A stretch of 64,000 nucleotides of DNA from Actinophytocola algeriensis (lineage in GTDB: Bacteria; Actinomycetota; Actinomycetes; Mycobacteriales; Pseudonocardiaceae): positions 434,001-498,000 of the forward strand of contig NZ_JACHJQ010000001.1 in NCBI RefSeq assembly GCF_014203735.1. Reading direction: 5' to 3'. How positions within the stretch are numbered: position 1 is the stretch's first letter; every line of letters starts with the position of its first letter. This document shows, piece after piece, positions 18,187 through 29,069 of the stretch. A program made the translations under genes and the position numbers. Below the pieces are notes generated by a model, which did not search any database, was not told where the DNA came from, and saw nothing but the letters and a program-made list of their open reading frames with translations.

Positions 18187-18233
18187 TCGTACGTTGTACG
18201 GAATTTGGTCGAACGCTACCGTACATCGTACGA
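18187..18233. promoter_or_regulatory. Paired TetR operators between exporter and regulator
   Basis: TCGTACGTTGTACGG (18187-18201) and CCGTACATCGTACGA (18219-18233) are near-perfect inverted copies. Each contains its own GTAC-N3-GTAC dyad. They cover the divergent promoters of the DrrAB exporter and the TetR gene at 18255, so repression of both is likely. Confidence 0.7.
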
Positions 18234-18254
18234 AGATTCTAGGATGTTACGGCG

Positions 18255-19046
18255 ATGGCAAAAAAAGATGAGAGCGCTGCTGAGACCAGGCACTACGGCG
18301 GCCGCGGCGACCCGGTGCGCAGCATGGAGCTGCTGTGGGGGACCAGCCCCGGGCCCAGGTCACGCGGCCCGAAACAGGGCCTCACGGTGGAGCGGATCGT
18401 GCAGGCGGGCATCGAGATCGCCGACGCGGAGGGCCTGGCGGCGGTGTCCATGCGCCGCGTCGCCGACCGGCTCGGCGTCGGCACCATGTCCCTCTACACC
18501 TACGTGCCGTCGAAGGCCGAGCTGGTCGACGTGATGTTCGACCGCGCGATCGGCACCGCGGCCCGGCCGGAGGTCGAGGGTGGCTGGCGGGAGAAGCTGA
18601 CGGCGGTGGCGCGGTCCGAATGGGACCTCTACCGGCGCCACCCGTGGCTGCTGCAGGTCATGGCCATGTCGCGGCCGCCGCTGGGCCCGAACAGCATCGC
18701 GGGCTACGACCACCAGCTCCGCGCCGTCGACGGTGTCGGTCTGACCGAGCTGGAGATGGACTCGGTGGTCAGCATGGTCGGCGTGTACGTCCAGGGCACG
18801 GCCCGCGCGGCCGCGGAGGCGGCGGCGTCGGCGCGGGACACGGGCCAGACCGACGACGAGTGGTGGTCGGTCTACGCGCCGCTGCTTGAGAAGGTCTTCG
18901 ACGCGGACAAGTACCCCGTGGCGGCCCGCGTCGGCGCGGTGGCGGGCGAGACCTACCAGTCCGCCTACGACGCGACGCACGGCTTCGAGTTCGGCCTGGC
19001 CCGCATCCTCGACGGCGTGGAGTCACTGATCAGTTCGCGCCGGTGA
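18255..19046 (+). CDS. TetR-family repressor of the DrrAB exporter
   Basis: This 263-aa regulator has its helix-turn-helix at about residues 60-100 (GLAAVSMRRVADRLGVGTMSLY, then TYVPSKAELVD). A larger C-terminal ligand domain of the TetR_C_1 type follows. The N-terminus has an unusual ~45-residue leader before the HTH (AKKDESAAETRHYGGRGDPV), common in this subgroup. It is divergent from the exporter ATPase and probably sensitive to the exported drug. Confidence 0.9.
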   Translation: MAKKDESAAETRHYGGRGDPVRSMELLWGTSPGPRSRGPKQGLTVERIVQAGIEIADAEGLAAVSMRRVADRLGVGTMSLYTYVPSKAELVDVMFDRAIGTAARPEVEGGWREKLTAVARSEWDLYRRHPWLLQVMAMSRPPLGPNSIAGYDHQLRAVDGVGLTELEMDSVVSMVGVYVQGTARAAAEAAASARDTGQTDDEWWSVYAPLLEKVFDADKYPVAARVGAVAGETYQSAYDATHGFEFGLARILDGVESLISSRR

Positions 19047-19104
19047 CCGTGGTTCGGCCTTTCGGCTGATTGTCACTTTGTCCGTTTGGTGTGACTCTCC
19101 GTCA

Positions 19105-19986
19105 ATGAACTCGTCGACGGCGACGACGGTCTTCCTGCCGGTCGCGCTCGGGATCGTCATGTTGGGGCTGGGCCTGTCGCTCACCGTCGCCGACTTCACC
19201 CGAGTGGTGCGGTACCCGAAGGCCACGATCGTGGCGCTGGGCTGCCAGATACTCGTGCTGCCCGCGGTGTGCCTCGGGCTGGTGCTGCTCTTCGACCTCG
19301 ATCCCGTCCTGGCGGTGGGCATGATGCTGCTCGCCGCCTCGCCCGGCGGGACCACGGCGAACCTGTTCAGCCACCTCGCGCGCGGGGACGTGGCGCTCAA
19401 CGTCACGCTCACGGCGATCAACTCGGTGCTCGCCGTCGTGACGCTGCCCATCGTGGTGAACCTCTCGCTCGCCGGCTTCCTCGGGGACGGCGACGACGCG
19501 ATCGGCCTCCAGCCGGCCAAGATGCTGCAGGTGTTCGCGATCGTGCTCGTGCCGGTCGCGATCGGGATGCTGATCCGGCGCAAGGCGCCCGACTTCACGG
19601 AACGTATGCGCGGACCGGTCAAGATCGCCTCGATCCTGGTGCTCGTCGCGGTGATCGTCGTCGCGGTGTGGCAGGAGCGGGACAACGTGCTCGGATACCT
19701 CCGGGACGTCGGCCTCGTCGCGGTCCTGCTGTGCGTGTTCAGCCTCACGATCGGGTACCTCGTGCCCCGCGCGGCGAAGATCGAGAGGCGGCAGTCGATC
19801 GCGTCCGCGTTCGAGATCGGCGTGCACAACTCGACCCTCGCCATCACGATCGCGCTGTCGCCGTCGCTGCTGAACAGCGCGGAGATGGCGGTTCCGGCGG
19901 CCGTCTACGGCATCCTCATGTTCATCCCGGCCGGTGTTCTCGCGTACCTCTTCGCACGTGACCGGGAACCCGCACCGATCCAGTAG
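19105..19986 (+). CDS. Bile acid:sodium symporter family (SBF/ASBT) transporter
   Basis: This ~293-aa integral membrane protein has about nine helices and SBF landmarks: LLAASPGGTTANLFSHLARGD, the crossover-helix motif, and EIGVHNSTLAITIALS. Members move organic acids with sodium; the substrate here is unknown. ATG 19105 is preferred to a TTG at 19078 that would add nine polar residues, although neither has a strong ribosome site. It follows the TetR gene by 58 bp. Confidence 0.88.
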   Translation: MNSSTATTVFLPVALGIVMLGLGLSLTVADFTRVVRYPKATIVALGCQILVLPAVCLGLVLLFDLDPVLAVGMMLLAASPGGTTANLFSHLARGDVALNVTLTAINSVLAVVTLPIVVNLSLAGFLGDGDDAIGLQPAKMLQVFAIVLVPVAIGMLIRRKAPDFTERMRGPVKIASILVLVAVIVVAVWQERDNVLGYLRDVGLVAVLLCVFSLTIGYLVPRAAKIERRQSIASAFEIGVHNSTLAITIALSPSLLNSAEMAVPAAVYGILMFIPAGVLAYLFARDREPAPIQ

Positions 19987-20033
19987 GCGGCAAAGGTCAC
20001 ACCCTGTTGTGCGACTCGCGGCCCGATCGGAAA

Positions 20034-20045
20034 TACTGGCGAGTA
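20034..20045. promoter_or_regulatory. Candidate operator upstream of the Fe-S reductase gene
   Basis: TACTGGCGAGTA is a short dyad (TACT-N4-AGTA) in the 120-bp gap before the reductase, where a regulator might bind. This is pattern only; no regulator is encoded nearby. Confidence 0.25.
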
Positions 20046-20107
20046 ACAAGTAAGACTGACACTCTTCAGGCCTTGCTCAGTCACTGTCGCCGGATGCGGG
20101 AGAGCTC

Positions 20108-22330
20108 GTGGTCGTTCGACTTATTCTCGGTCTGCTGATCACCGTCGTGGTGCTCGGCGTAGCGGCCCGGCGTGCGAAGTTCCTGTCCGACCTGATCAAG
20201 TCGGGTCAGCCGGTGGACCGCTTCGACCACCTCGGCCAGCGGCTGTGGGCGCAGGTCAAGGAGGTCTTCGGGCAGCGCAAGCTCCTCAAGTGGTCCATCC
20301 CGGGCGCGGCCCACGCGTTCACCTTCTGGGGCTTCGTCATCCTCATCTCGGTCTACCTGGAGGCCTACGGCGTCCTCTTCGACCACGACTTCCACATCCC
20401 GCTGATCGGCCGCTGGTCGGTACTCGGGTTCGTCCAGGACTTCATCGCGGTCATGGTCCTGGTGTCGCTGGTGGCGTTCGCGATCATCCGGTACCGGCAG
20501 GCGCCCGAGCGCAAGGAGCGGGCCTCCCGCTTCTACGGCTCGCACACCGGCGGCGCCTGGCTGATCCTCTTCATGATCTTCAACGTCATCTGGACGTTGT
20601 TCCTGTTCCGTGGTTCGGCCGCGGCGCTGGGCAACTTCCCCTACGAATCCGGCGCGTGGGTGTCGCTCGGGGTCGGCGAGCTGCTCGAAGGCGTGGACCA
20701 CACGGCGCTCGAGTGGATCGAGTCGATCGGCCTGCTCCTGCACATCGGGGTGGCGCTGTCGTTCCTGATCATCGTGCTCTACTCGAAGCACCTGCACATC
20801 TTCGTCGCGCCGATCAACGTCTCCACCAAGCGCCTGCCGGACGGGCTCGGCCCGCTGCTGCCGATGGAGTCCGACGGCAAGCCGATCGACTTCGAGGATC
20901 CCGGCGAGGACGACGTCTTCGGTCGCGGCAAGATCGAGGACTTCACGTGGAAGGGCATGCTCGACTTCGCCACGTGCACCGAGTGCGGGCGCTGCCAGAG
21001 CCAGTGCCCCGCGTGGAACACGGGCAAGCCGCTGTCGCCGAAGCTCGTGATCATGGACCTGCGCGACCACCTGTTCGCGAAGGCGCCGTACCTGATCGGC
21101 GGCCAGGAGGTGCCCGACCACTCCGGTGTCGACGTGCTGGCGCTCGCCGAGGGCGACAACGGCCACCGCGGGGTGCCCGAGTCCGGCTTCGGGCGCGTTC
21201 CGGGTTCCGGTGCGGAGCAGGCGGTGCGGCCGCTGGTCGGGTCGGCCGAGGTCGGCGGCGTCATCGACCCCGACGTGCTGTGGTCCTGCACGACCTGCGG
21301 CGCGTGCGTCGAGCAGTGCCCGGTGGACATCGAGCACGTCGACCACATCGTCGACATGCGCCGCTACCAGGTCATGATCGAGTCGGAGTTCCCGTCCGAG
21401 CTGGGCACCCTGTTCCGCAACCTGGAGAACAAGGGCAACCCGTGGGGCCAGAACAACAACGCGCGCATGGACTGGGCGAAGGACCTGCCGTTCGAGGTGC
21501 CGATCTACGACGGCACCCTGGAGCCGGACGTCGAGTACCTGTACTGGATCGGCTGCGCGGGCTCGTTCGACGACCAGGCCAAGAAGACCGTGAAGGCCAC
21601 CGCCGAGCTGCTGCACATCGCGGGCGTCAAGTACGTGGTGCTGGGCAACGAGGAGTCCTGCACCGGTGACCCGGCGCGGCGCGCGGGCAACGAGTTCCTG
21701 TTCCAGATGATGGCGCAGCAGACCGCGGAGATGCTCAACACCGTGTTCGAGGGCCGCGAGCCGGAGAAGCGGAAGATCATCACCACCTGCCCGCACTGCA
21801 TGAACACGCTCGCCCGCGAGTACCCGCAGCTGGAGGGCATGATCCCGACGTTCGAGGGCACGAACGGGCACTGGGACGTGCTGCACCACACGCAGGTACT
21901 GAACCGCCTGGTCCGCGACAAGAAGCTGACGCCCGTCAAGCCCCCCGAGGGCAGCACGCCGGTCACCTACCACGACCCGTGCTACCTGGGCCGCCACAAC
22001 AAGGTCTACGAGGCGCCACGCGAGCTGGTCGGCGCGACCGGCATGGAGCTGACGGAGATGCCGCGCCACGCGGACCGCTCCCTGTGCTGTGGCGCCGGCG
22101 GCGCGCGGATGTGGATGGAGGAGCACCTCGGCAAGCGCATCAACCTGGAGCGCGTCGACGAGGCACTGGACACGAACGCGAAGGAGGTCGTCACGGGCTG
22201 CCCGTTCTGCCGCGTGATGATCACCGACGGCCTCGTGCAGCGCCAGAGCGAGGACAAGGGCACCGACGTCCAGGTCCGCGACGTCTCCCAGATGCTCCTG
22301 GAGTCGGTGAAGCGCGGTCAGAACGCCTGA
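20108..22330 (+). CDS. Membrane-bound Fe-S reductase (Rv0338c/heterodisulfide-reductase-like)
   Basis: This 740-aa protein has several N-terminal membrane helices (first at residues 3-19, then about 70-230) resembling a heme-b or quinone-reactive module. Two 4Fe-4S ferredoxin motifs follow: CTECGRCQSQCP from Cys290 and CTTCGACVEQCP from Cys394. Two CCG domains come next (the CGAGG motif in DRSLCCGAGGARMW, and YHDPCYLGRHN). This is the layout of mycobacterial Rv0338c and of DsrK/GlpC-like electron-transfer proteins. It may feed electrons to or from quinone. The GTG at 20108 has GGGAGAG upstream. A degenerate 30-bp array lies just after its stop, and KorAB, a ferredoxin-dependent enzyme, follows on the same strand. 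Confidence 0.88.
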   Translation: MVVRLILGLLITVVVLGVAARRAKFLSDLIKSGQPVDRFDHLGQRLWAQVKEVFGQRKLLKWSIPGAAHAFTFWGFVILISVYLEAYGVLFDHDFHIPLIGRWSVLGFVQDFIAVMVLVSLVAFAIIRYRQAPERKERASRFYGSHTGGAWLILFMIFNVIWTLFLFRGSAAALGNFPYESGAWVSLGVGELLEGVDHTALEWIESIGLLLHIGVALSFLIIVLYSKHLHIFVAPINVSTKRLPDGLGPLLPMESDGKPIDFEDPGEDDVFGRGKIEDFTWKGMLDFATCTECGRCQSQCPAWNTGKPLSPKLVIMDLRDHLFAKAPYLIGGQEVPDHSGVDVLALAEGDNGHRGVPESGFGRVPGSGAEQAVRPLVGSAEVGGVIDPDVLWSCTTCGACVEQCPVDIEHVDHIVDMRRYQVMIESEFPSELGTLFRNLENKGNPWGQNNNARMDWAKDLPFEVPIYDGTLEPDVEYLYWIGCAGSFDDQAKKTVKATAELLHIAGVKYVVLGNEESCTGDPARRAGNEFLFQMMAQQTAEMLNTVFEGREPEKRKIITTCPHCMNTLAREYPQLEGMIPTFEGTNGHWDVLHHTQVLNRLVRDKKLTPVKPPEGSTPVTYHDPCYLGRHNKVYEAPRELVGATGMELTEMPRHADRSLCCGAGGARMWMEEHLGKRINLERVDEALDTNAKEVVTGCPFCRVMITDGLVQRQSEDKGTDVQVRDVSQMLLESVKRGQNA

Positions 22331-22343
22331 CGGACCCAACGCG

Positions 22344-22463
22344 ACGAAGGGCTCCTCGGTCACGTCGGGTGTGAGGAAGGACTCCTTCGTCACGCCCGGT
22401 GTGAGGAAGGAGCCCTTCGTTGCGCCCGAGGTGAGGAAGGGCCCCTTCATCACGCCCGGTCAG
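22344..22463 (+). repeat. Degenerate 30-bp palindrome array (4 units)
   Basis: GAAGG-centred units start at 22344, 22374, 22404 and 22434 with an exact 30-bp period. The last contains the perfect palindrome GAAGGGCCCCTTC. The spacer reads ATCACGCCCGGT instead of the ATCACACCGGGC of the younger-looking arrays. It lies between the Fe-S reductase and korA. Confidence 0.85.
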
Positions 22464-22516
22464 GCGCTCTAGCCGGATTCGTCCCGGGCTCGGCCGGGGT
22501 CACAGACACTGGGTCG

Positions 22517-24393
22517 GTGATCTCCGGAGGAAAGCCCGCTGGCCGGGTGCGACTTGACCGGGTGGTGATCCGGTTCGCCGGTGACTCGGGTGATGGGATG
22601 CAGCTCACCGGTGACCGGTTCACCTCCGAGGCCGCCGCGTTCGGGAACGACCTCGCGACGCTGCCCAACTTCCCCGCGGAGATCCGCGCGCCCGCGGGCA
22701 CGCTGCCGGGTGTCTCGTCGTTCCAGCTGCACTTCGCGGACGACGACATCCTGACGCCGGGTGACCGGCCGGACGTGCTCGTCGCGATGAACCCGGCCGC
22801 GTTGAAGGCGAACATCGGCGACGTGCCGCAGGGCGGGACCCTGCTCGTCAACACCGACGAGTTCGTCAAGCGCAACCTCGGCAAGGTCGGCTACGACGCG
22901 AACCCCCTCGAGGACGGCTCGCTCGACGCGTACCAGCTGCTGCCCGTCGCGATGGCGACGCTCACGCAGGGCGCGCTCGCCGACACCGGTCTGTCGAAGA
23001 AGGACGCCGAGCGCTGCAAGAACATGTTCGCGCTCGGGCTGCTGTCGTGGATGTACGGCAGGCCGACCGAGGGCACGGAGCGGTTCCTGCGGGAGAAGTT
23101 CGCCCGCAAGCCCGACATCGCCGAGGCCAACGTCCTCGCGTTTCGGGCGGGCTGGAACTACGGCGAGACGACCGAGGCGTTCGCGACCACCTACGAGGTC
23201 GCGCCCGCGAAGTTCCCGCCGGGGGAGTACCGCCAGATCACCGGCAACGCCGCGCTGTCGTACGGGATCGTCGCGGCGGGCCAGTGCGCGCAGCTCCCCG
23301 TGTTCCTCGGCAGCTACCCGATCACGCCGGCGTCGGACATCCTGCACGAGCTGTCGAAGCACAAGAACTTCAACGTGATCACCATGCAGGCCGAGGACGA
23401 GATCGCCGGTGTCGGCGCCGCGCTGGGCGCGGCGTACGGCGGCGCACTCGGGGTCACGACCACGTCCGGGCCGGGCATCGCGCTCAAGGCCGAGACGATC
23501 GGGCTCGCGGTCATGCAGGAGCTGCCGCTGCTGGTGATCGACGTGCAGCGCGGCGGCCCGTCCACCGGGCTGCCGACCAAGACGGAACAGGCGGACCTGC
23601 TGCAGGCCCTGCACGGCCGCAACGGCGAGTCGCCGGTGCCGGTGCTGGCGCCGCTGTCGCCGGGGGACTGCTTCGACGTCGTCATCGACGCGGTCCGGAT
23701 CGCGTTGCGGTACCGGACGCCGGTGCTGGTCCTGTCGGACGGCGCGCTCGCGAACGGGTCCGAGCCGTGGCTGATCCCGGACGTCGACGAGCTGCCGGAC
23801 CTCCGCGTCACGTTCGCGACCGAGCCCAACGCGACGGACGGCAGCGGTGAGCACTGGCCGTACGTCCGCGACGAGTCCCTCGCCCGCGAGTGGGCCATCC
23901 CGGGTACGCCGGGTCTGCAGCACCGCATCGGCGGGCTGGAGAAGGCCGACGGCAAGGGCAGCATCTCCTACGACCCGGACAACCACGACCGGATGGTCCG
24001 GCTGCGCCAGGCCAAGATCGACGGTGTCGAGGTGCCCGGTCTCGAGGTCGAGGACCCCGGCGGCCACGCGGACGTGCTGGTGCTGGGCTGGGGTTCGACG
24101 TACGGGCCGATCGGCGCCGCGTGCCGGGCGATCCGCAAGAGGGGGCAGTCGATCGCGCAGGCGCACCTGCGGCACCTGAACCCGTTCCCCGCCAACCTCG
24201 GCGAGGTGCTGGCGCGGTACGGGACGGTCATCGTGCCGGAGATGAACCTGGGGCAGCTGTCGCTGCTGCTGCGCGCCAGATACCTGGTGGACGTGGTGTC
24301 GTACACGAAGGTGGCCGGCACGCCGTTCATGGAGTCGGAACTGGTCGACGTGTTCTCCGAACACCTGGGCACGACGTTGGCGGAGGCGGCCTG

Positions 24394-24394
<1 letters not shown>
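22517..24394 (+). CDS. korA: 2-oxoglutarate:ferredoxin oxidoreductase alpha subunit
   Basis: This 625-aa fused gamma-alpha subunit of the CoA-dependent 2-oxoacid:ferredoxin oxidoreductases decarboxylates 2-oxoglutarate to succinyl-CoA and passes electrons to ferredoxin. The N-terminal gamma domain has GDSGDGMQLTGDRF. The pyrimidine-binding alpha domain follows, with QAEDEIAGVGAALGAAYGG, TSGPGIALKAET and QRGGPSTGLPTKTEQADLL. Length and order match mycobacterial KorA. The start is GTG 22517. Its stop overlaps the korB start by one base. Confidence 0.94.
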
Positions 24395-25407
<1,013 letters not shown>

Positions 25408-25765
25408 GCAGCGCAGCCACACCGGACTCCGCGTCCCCCACTCCCATTCCCGGTACGCGCGCACGACCAGCGCGTGGAACCGCCGCCGTGCGGCCGGGCC
25501 GGCGTCGACGAGAACGACCGCCGGCCTGAGGCTGCGTGGCACGCCCTGATGCGTCATCTCGGCCTCCTTCACGCGCTGTGGCCAGGATGCGAGCCGCGCC
25601 TCGAATCTCGCTCGCAACACGGATGAGAACTCGCGGTAGCGGTCCCTTTACCACGAGTGGCGATGATGAGGACCGGCTGTCGAGCGGCCTTCCAGCCGCA
25701 TTCCAGCGGCGGTGAGGAAACTCACAGGGAGCCCTGCCACTCGAGCCACTGGAGGGAGCGGAACC

Positions 25766-26269
25766 ATGGTGGAACTGAAGATCTGGACGACACGCCAGCG
25801 GTTCAAGGTCGCCGCCCTGCCCAAGCGCGTCTACGAGCTGGTCGCCGACATCGAGGGCTGGCCAACGGTCTTCGACACGGTGGCCACCGTCGAGCCACTC
25901 GGGATCGAACGGGCCTGCGAGCGGTTCCGGATCGTCGAGCGGTCGGGGAACTCCTGGGTCTCGGTGCGTGAGGCGAACCCGAGGCGGCTGCAGGTGCGGT
26001 ACCGGCGGACCGACGCCCCGACGCCGCTCGAGTCGATGGCCGGCGTGTGGCGGATCGAGCCGAAGGCGGTCGGGGTGGTGGTGGCCCTCGACCACTACTT
26101 CAGCGTCGCGGACGACGACGCGGAGACCGCGGCCGAGGCGGGGCGGCGGATCACCGCCATCGGCGCCGCGATGCTCGGCTCGCTGCGGCGGACCGCGGAG
26201 TTCGGCGTGGTGACACACCACCTCCCGACCCCCGCCGACCGAGCGGCCCAGGAAAGGAAGGCCTCATGA
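25766..26269 (+). CDS. SRPBCC-family protein, polyketide aromatase/cyclase-like
   Basis: This 167-aa START-fold protein has the opening VYELVADIEGWPTVFDTV and a curved-sheet pattern resembling the aromatase/cyclases of type II polyketide clusters, but it is a single domain. Residues PLESMAGVWRI and the C-terminal helix fit the cavity-forming fold. ATG 25766 has GGAGGGAG upstream, unlike the GTG at 25712. It is coupled (ATGA) to the next gene. There is no polyketide synthase in the window, so its substrate is unknown. Confidence 0.75.
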   Translation: MVELKIWTTRQRFKVAALPKRVYELVADIEGWPTVFDTVATVEPLGIERACERFRIVERSGNSWVSVREANPRRLQVRYRRTDAPTPLESMAGVWRIEPKAVGVVVALDHYFSVADDDAETAAEAGRRITAIGAAMLGSLRRTAEFGVVTHHLPTPADRAAQERKAS

Positions 26270-26997
26270 CCTCGTTCGCAGATCTGCCGGTCGGCTCGGT
26301 CGACGTGCTGCCCAGCCGCGCCGCGGCGAGCTGGCCCGACCGCGCCGCGCTGCGCACGTCCAGCAGCACGGTGACGTTCGCCGAGCTGGACCGTGCCGTG
26401 TCCCGGCTCGCGTTCGGGCTGCGGCAGCGGCTCGGTGGTGACGGGTTGACCGTCGTCGTGGCCGCGCTGCCCGGCACCCACTTCCCGACGGCGTTCTACG
26501 CGATCGTCCGCAGCGGCAATGTGGCGGCGCCCGTCACCCCGGACATGCCCGCCGACGCGTTCGCCGATTTCCTCGCGGTGACCCGGGCTCGGGCGGTGGT
26601 GCTGGGACGTGCGATGTACGAGCGGGTCCGCTCGGTGCTGCCGGATTCGTTGGAGCTGGTGCTGCTGCTGGACGCGCCTGCCGAGCCTGGTGTGCTGACG
26701 TGCGCCGAGCTGTCGACCGGTGGGTCGTTGCTGGTCGAGCCGCGTGACCGGGACGAGCGGGCACCGGCTGCCATCCTGTCCGGGCTGGTGACGCACGAGG
26801 CGCTGAAGGTTCGTGCGGCCGCCGTGAACCTGACCGCGGACGCGGTGATCCTGACCACGACCCCTTCGTACGACCCGGTCACCCTGAGCGCGGCGCTGAT
26901 GACGGGCGCGACCCAGGTGTTGTCCCGTCACGACGACCTGCCGGCCTACCGCCCGCCCACGCACGTGTTGACGGAAGCGGGTTTGACGGCTGCCTGA
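26266..26997 (+). CDS. Truncated AMP-binding (acyl-CoA ligase) domain protein
   Basis: This 243-aa protein corresponds only to the N-terminal part of an ANL-family ligase (PSRAAASWPDRAALRTS, VTFAELDRAVSRLAFGLRQ, FYAIVRSGNVAAPVTPD). Full enzymes have about 500 residues or more. The phosphate-binding loop (TSGTTGxPKG) is absent: the protein goes from AAILSG directly to LVTHEALKVRAAAVN, as if about ten residues had been removed. No adenylation activity is expected. It could be a decayed gene or a non-catalytic domain. The start overlaps the SRPBCC stop, and GGAAAGGAAGG lies before it. Confidence 0.7.
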   Translation: MTSFADLPVGSVDVLPSRAAASWPDRAALRTSSSTVTFAELDRAVSRLAFGLRQRLGGDGLTVVVAALPGTHFPTAFYAIVRSGNVAAPVTPDMPADAFADFLAVTRARAVVLGRAMYERVRSVLPDSLELVLLLDAPAEPGVLTCAELSTGGSLLVEPRDRDERAPAAILSGLVTHEALKVRAAAVNLTADAVILTTTPSYDPVTLSAALMTGATQVLSRHDDLPAYRPPTHVLTEAGLTAA

Positions 26998-27003
26998 CCT
27001 CGC

Positions 27004-27029
27004 GGGCTCGCGCTGCTCGGCGCGAGCCC
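27004..27029. terminator. Bidirectional hairpin terminator
   Basis: GGGCTCGCGC and GCGCGAGCCC form a perfect 10-bp stem around TGCTCG. It sits in the 46-bp gap between two convergent genes that stop at 26997 and 27044. Confidence 0.75.
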
Positions 27030-27043
27030 ACGACGGTGTGGTC

Positions 27044-28867
27044 TCAGGGCTGGAGGATCTTGTCGTCCGGGGTGTCCGCGAACAGTGAGTCGATCTCCGT
27101 CGCGTACTTCTGTGCGATGGGCTTGCGGCGGAGCTTCATGGTCGGGGTCAGCTCGTCGCCGCCCGGCTCCCACGTCGACGGGAGCAGTCGCAGGCGCTTC
27201 ACCTGCTCCACCCGTGCCAGCTTCTGGTTGCCTTCCTTGACACCGGCCAGCACCGCGGCGCGCAGCTCGGGGTGCTCGACCAGCTCGTCCGGTGACGCGC
27301 CGCCGAACCCGTGCTGTTTCGCGAAGGCCGCCGCCGAGTCGGGGTCCAGCACCGCGATCGCCGCCACGTAGGGCCGGTCGTCGCCGATCGCGACCACCTG
27401 GCCGACCAGGGACGTCGCCGCCTTGATCGCGTTCTCGATGTTCGAAGGGGACATGTTCTTCCCCGACGCGTTGATGATCAGTTCCTTCTTGCGGTCGACG
27501 ATCCTGACGTACCCGTCCGCGTCGACCTCCGCGATGTCGCCGGTGTGCAGCCACCCGTCGGCGTCGATGGTCTCCGCCGTCTTCTCCGGGTCGTTGCGGT
27601 AGCCGCGCATGATCGTCGGGCCCTTGGTGAGCAGCTCGCCGTCCTCGGCGATCTTGATCTCCATGTCCTTCACCGCGCGGCCGACCGTGCCGAGCTTGGT
27701 CTGCCCCGGCGCGTTCGCCGTGGTGGCGCCGCCGGTCTCGGACATGCCCCACACCTCGTACACCGGGATCCCGAGGCCCCAGAAGAACTCGAGGATGTCC
27801 GGCGAGATCGCCGACGCGCCGGACGCCGGGCCGGTCACCTCGTCGAGGCCGAGCTTGTCGCGCAGCTTCGCCAGCACGAGCTTGTCCGCGACCCGGTGCT
27901 GCGCCGCGAGCACCGGCGGCAGCGGACGTCCCGCCAGCTTGTGCCGGGCCGCCTTGACGCCGGTCTCGATGGCCCAGGTCGCGATCCGCCGCTTGGCGCC
28001 GCTCGGCTCCGCCGCGAGCCCGACGTCGATGGCCGCCTTCAGCTTCTGCCACACCCTCGGCACCGCGAAGAACGAGTGCGGGCGCACGTCCTGCAGCGCC
28101 TCGGCGAGCTTGGTCAGGTCGGCGACGCACGTGACCTGGATGCCGAACAGGATCGCGAAGTACTGCGCGGTCACCCGGTCCGCGATGTGCGCGGCGGGCA
28201 GGTAGGACAGCACCCGGTCGCCCGCGTTGGCGTTGAACAGGATCCGCACCGCGTCCGCCTCGGCGATCACGTTGGCGTGGGTCAGCTCGACGCCCTTCGG
28301 CGGGCCCGTGGTGCCGGACGTGTAGATGATCGTCGACAGGTCACCCGGCTCGACGGCCTGCCACGCGGCGTCGAAGTCGAAGTCCGGGTCGCCCTTGGCC
28401 TCCAGATCGGCCAGCGTCAGCACACCGTCCACATCGGACACGTCGTCCACGCTCACGATGTGCTCGACCCCGCCGCCCGCCTCCTGGACGCGGGGCAGGA
28501 ACCGCTCGTCGCAGAACACGACCTTGTTCCCCGCGTTACCGAACAGGTACGCGATCTGCTCCGGCGTCGAGGTGTTGTAGATGGAGAACGGCGCCGCGCC
28601 GAGGTGCAGTGCGGCCGCGTCCACGAGGTGGAACTCGGGCCGGTTCGCGAGCATCAGCCCGACCGTGTCACCGCGCTTGACGCCAAGCGCCGCGAGCCCC
28701 GCGGCGAGCTTGCGCACCCGCTTGTCCCACTCGCGCCAGGTGATCTCCGTGGCGCCGCCGGGCGTGCGGATGATGACCTCGTCCGGTGTCTTCTTGACGA
28801 AATCCTGGAACGACGCGCACAAGGTGCGGTGCAAGGACGTGCGGTGCGAAGACGTCGTTTCGTTCAT
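27044..28867 (-). CDS. Long-chain fatty-acid-CoA ligase (FadD15-like)
   Basis: This 607-aa ANL enzyme activates fatty acids to acyl-CoA. The P-loop is TSGTTGPPKG near residue 185, the central motif is EVWGMSETGG, and the aspartate/hinge region is DGWLHTGDIAEVDADGYVRI followed by DRKKELIINASGKNMSP. All core motifs are present, so it should be active. The start is ATG 28867 (MNETTSSHRT); the frame continues upstream, but that leader has no sequence character. The enoyl-CoA hydratase upstream of it on the same strand suggests fatty-acid degradation. Confidence 0.92.
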   Translation of the reverse strand: MNETTSSHRTSLHRTLCASFQDFVKKTPDEVIIRTPGGATEITWREWDKRVRKLAAGLAALGVKRGDTVGLMLANRPEFHLVDAAALHLGAAPFSIYNTSTPEQIAYLFGNAGNKVVFCDERFLPRVQEAGGGVEHIVSVDDVSDVDGVLTLADLEAKGDPDFDFDAAWQAVEPGDLSTIIYTSGTTGPPKGVELTHANVIAEADAVRILFNANAGDRVLSYLPAAHIADRVTAQYFAILFGIQVTCVADLTKLAEALQDVRPHSFFAVPRVWQKLKAAIDVGLAAEPSGAKRRIATWAIETGVKAARHKLAGRPLPPVLAAQHRVADKLVLAKLRDKLGLDEVTGPASGASAISPDILEFFWGLGIPVYEVWGMSETGGATTANAPGQTKLGTVGRAVKDMEIKIAEDGELLTKGPTIMRGYRNDPEKTAETIDADGWLHTGDIAEVDADGYVRIVDRKKELIINASGKNMSPSNIENAIKAATSLVGQVVAIGDDRPYVAAIAVLDPDSAAAFAKQHGFGGASPDELVEHPELRAAVLAGVKEGNQKLARVEQVKRLRLLPSTWEPGGDELTPTMKLRRKPIAQKYATEIDSLFADTPDDKILQP

Positions 28868-29069
28868 GTGCCACGCTCCGATGCGCCGGGGTCGGCTCCC
28901 GAGTAGGGCGTGATCGTAAGCACCAGTGATGGTCCACGTCCACGTCGAACCGGGCATTGACGACAAACGGAGGCTACTGTCACTATTGGCGACCGGTCAA
29001 TAACGGTGTGCCAGAAACTTCGCGGCGGCGGCCTCGGTCACGCGCGCAGACGCGCGGGGCCCGCGTGGA

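Noticed and set aside
20081-22453. 790-aa open frame on the minus strand
   Set aside because: It is antisense to the Fe-S reductase. Its N-terminus reads through the repeat array, with no start signal.
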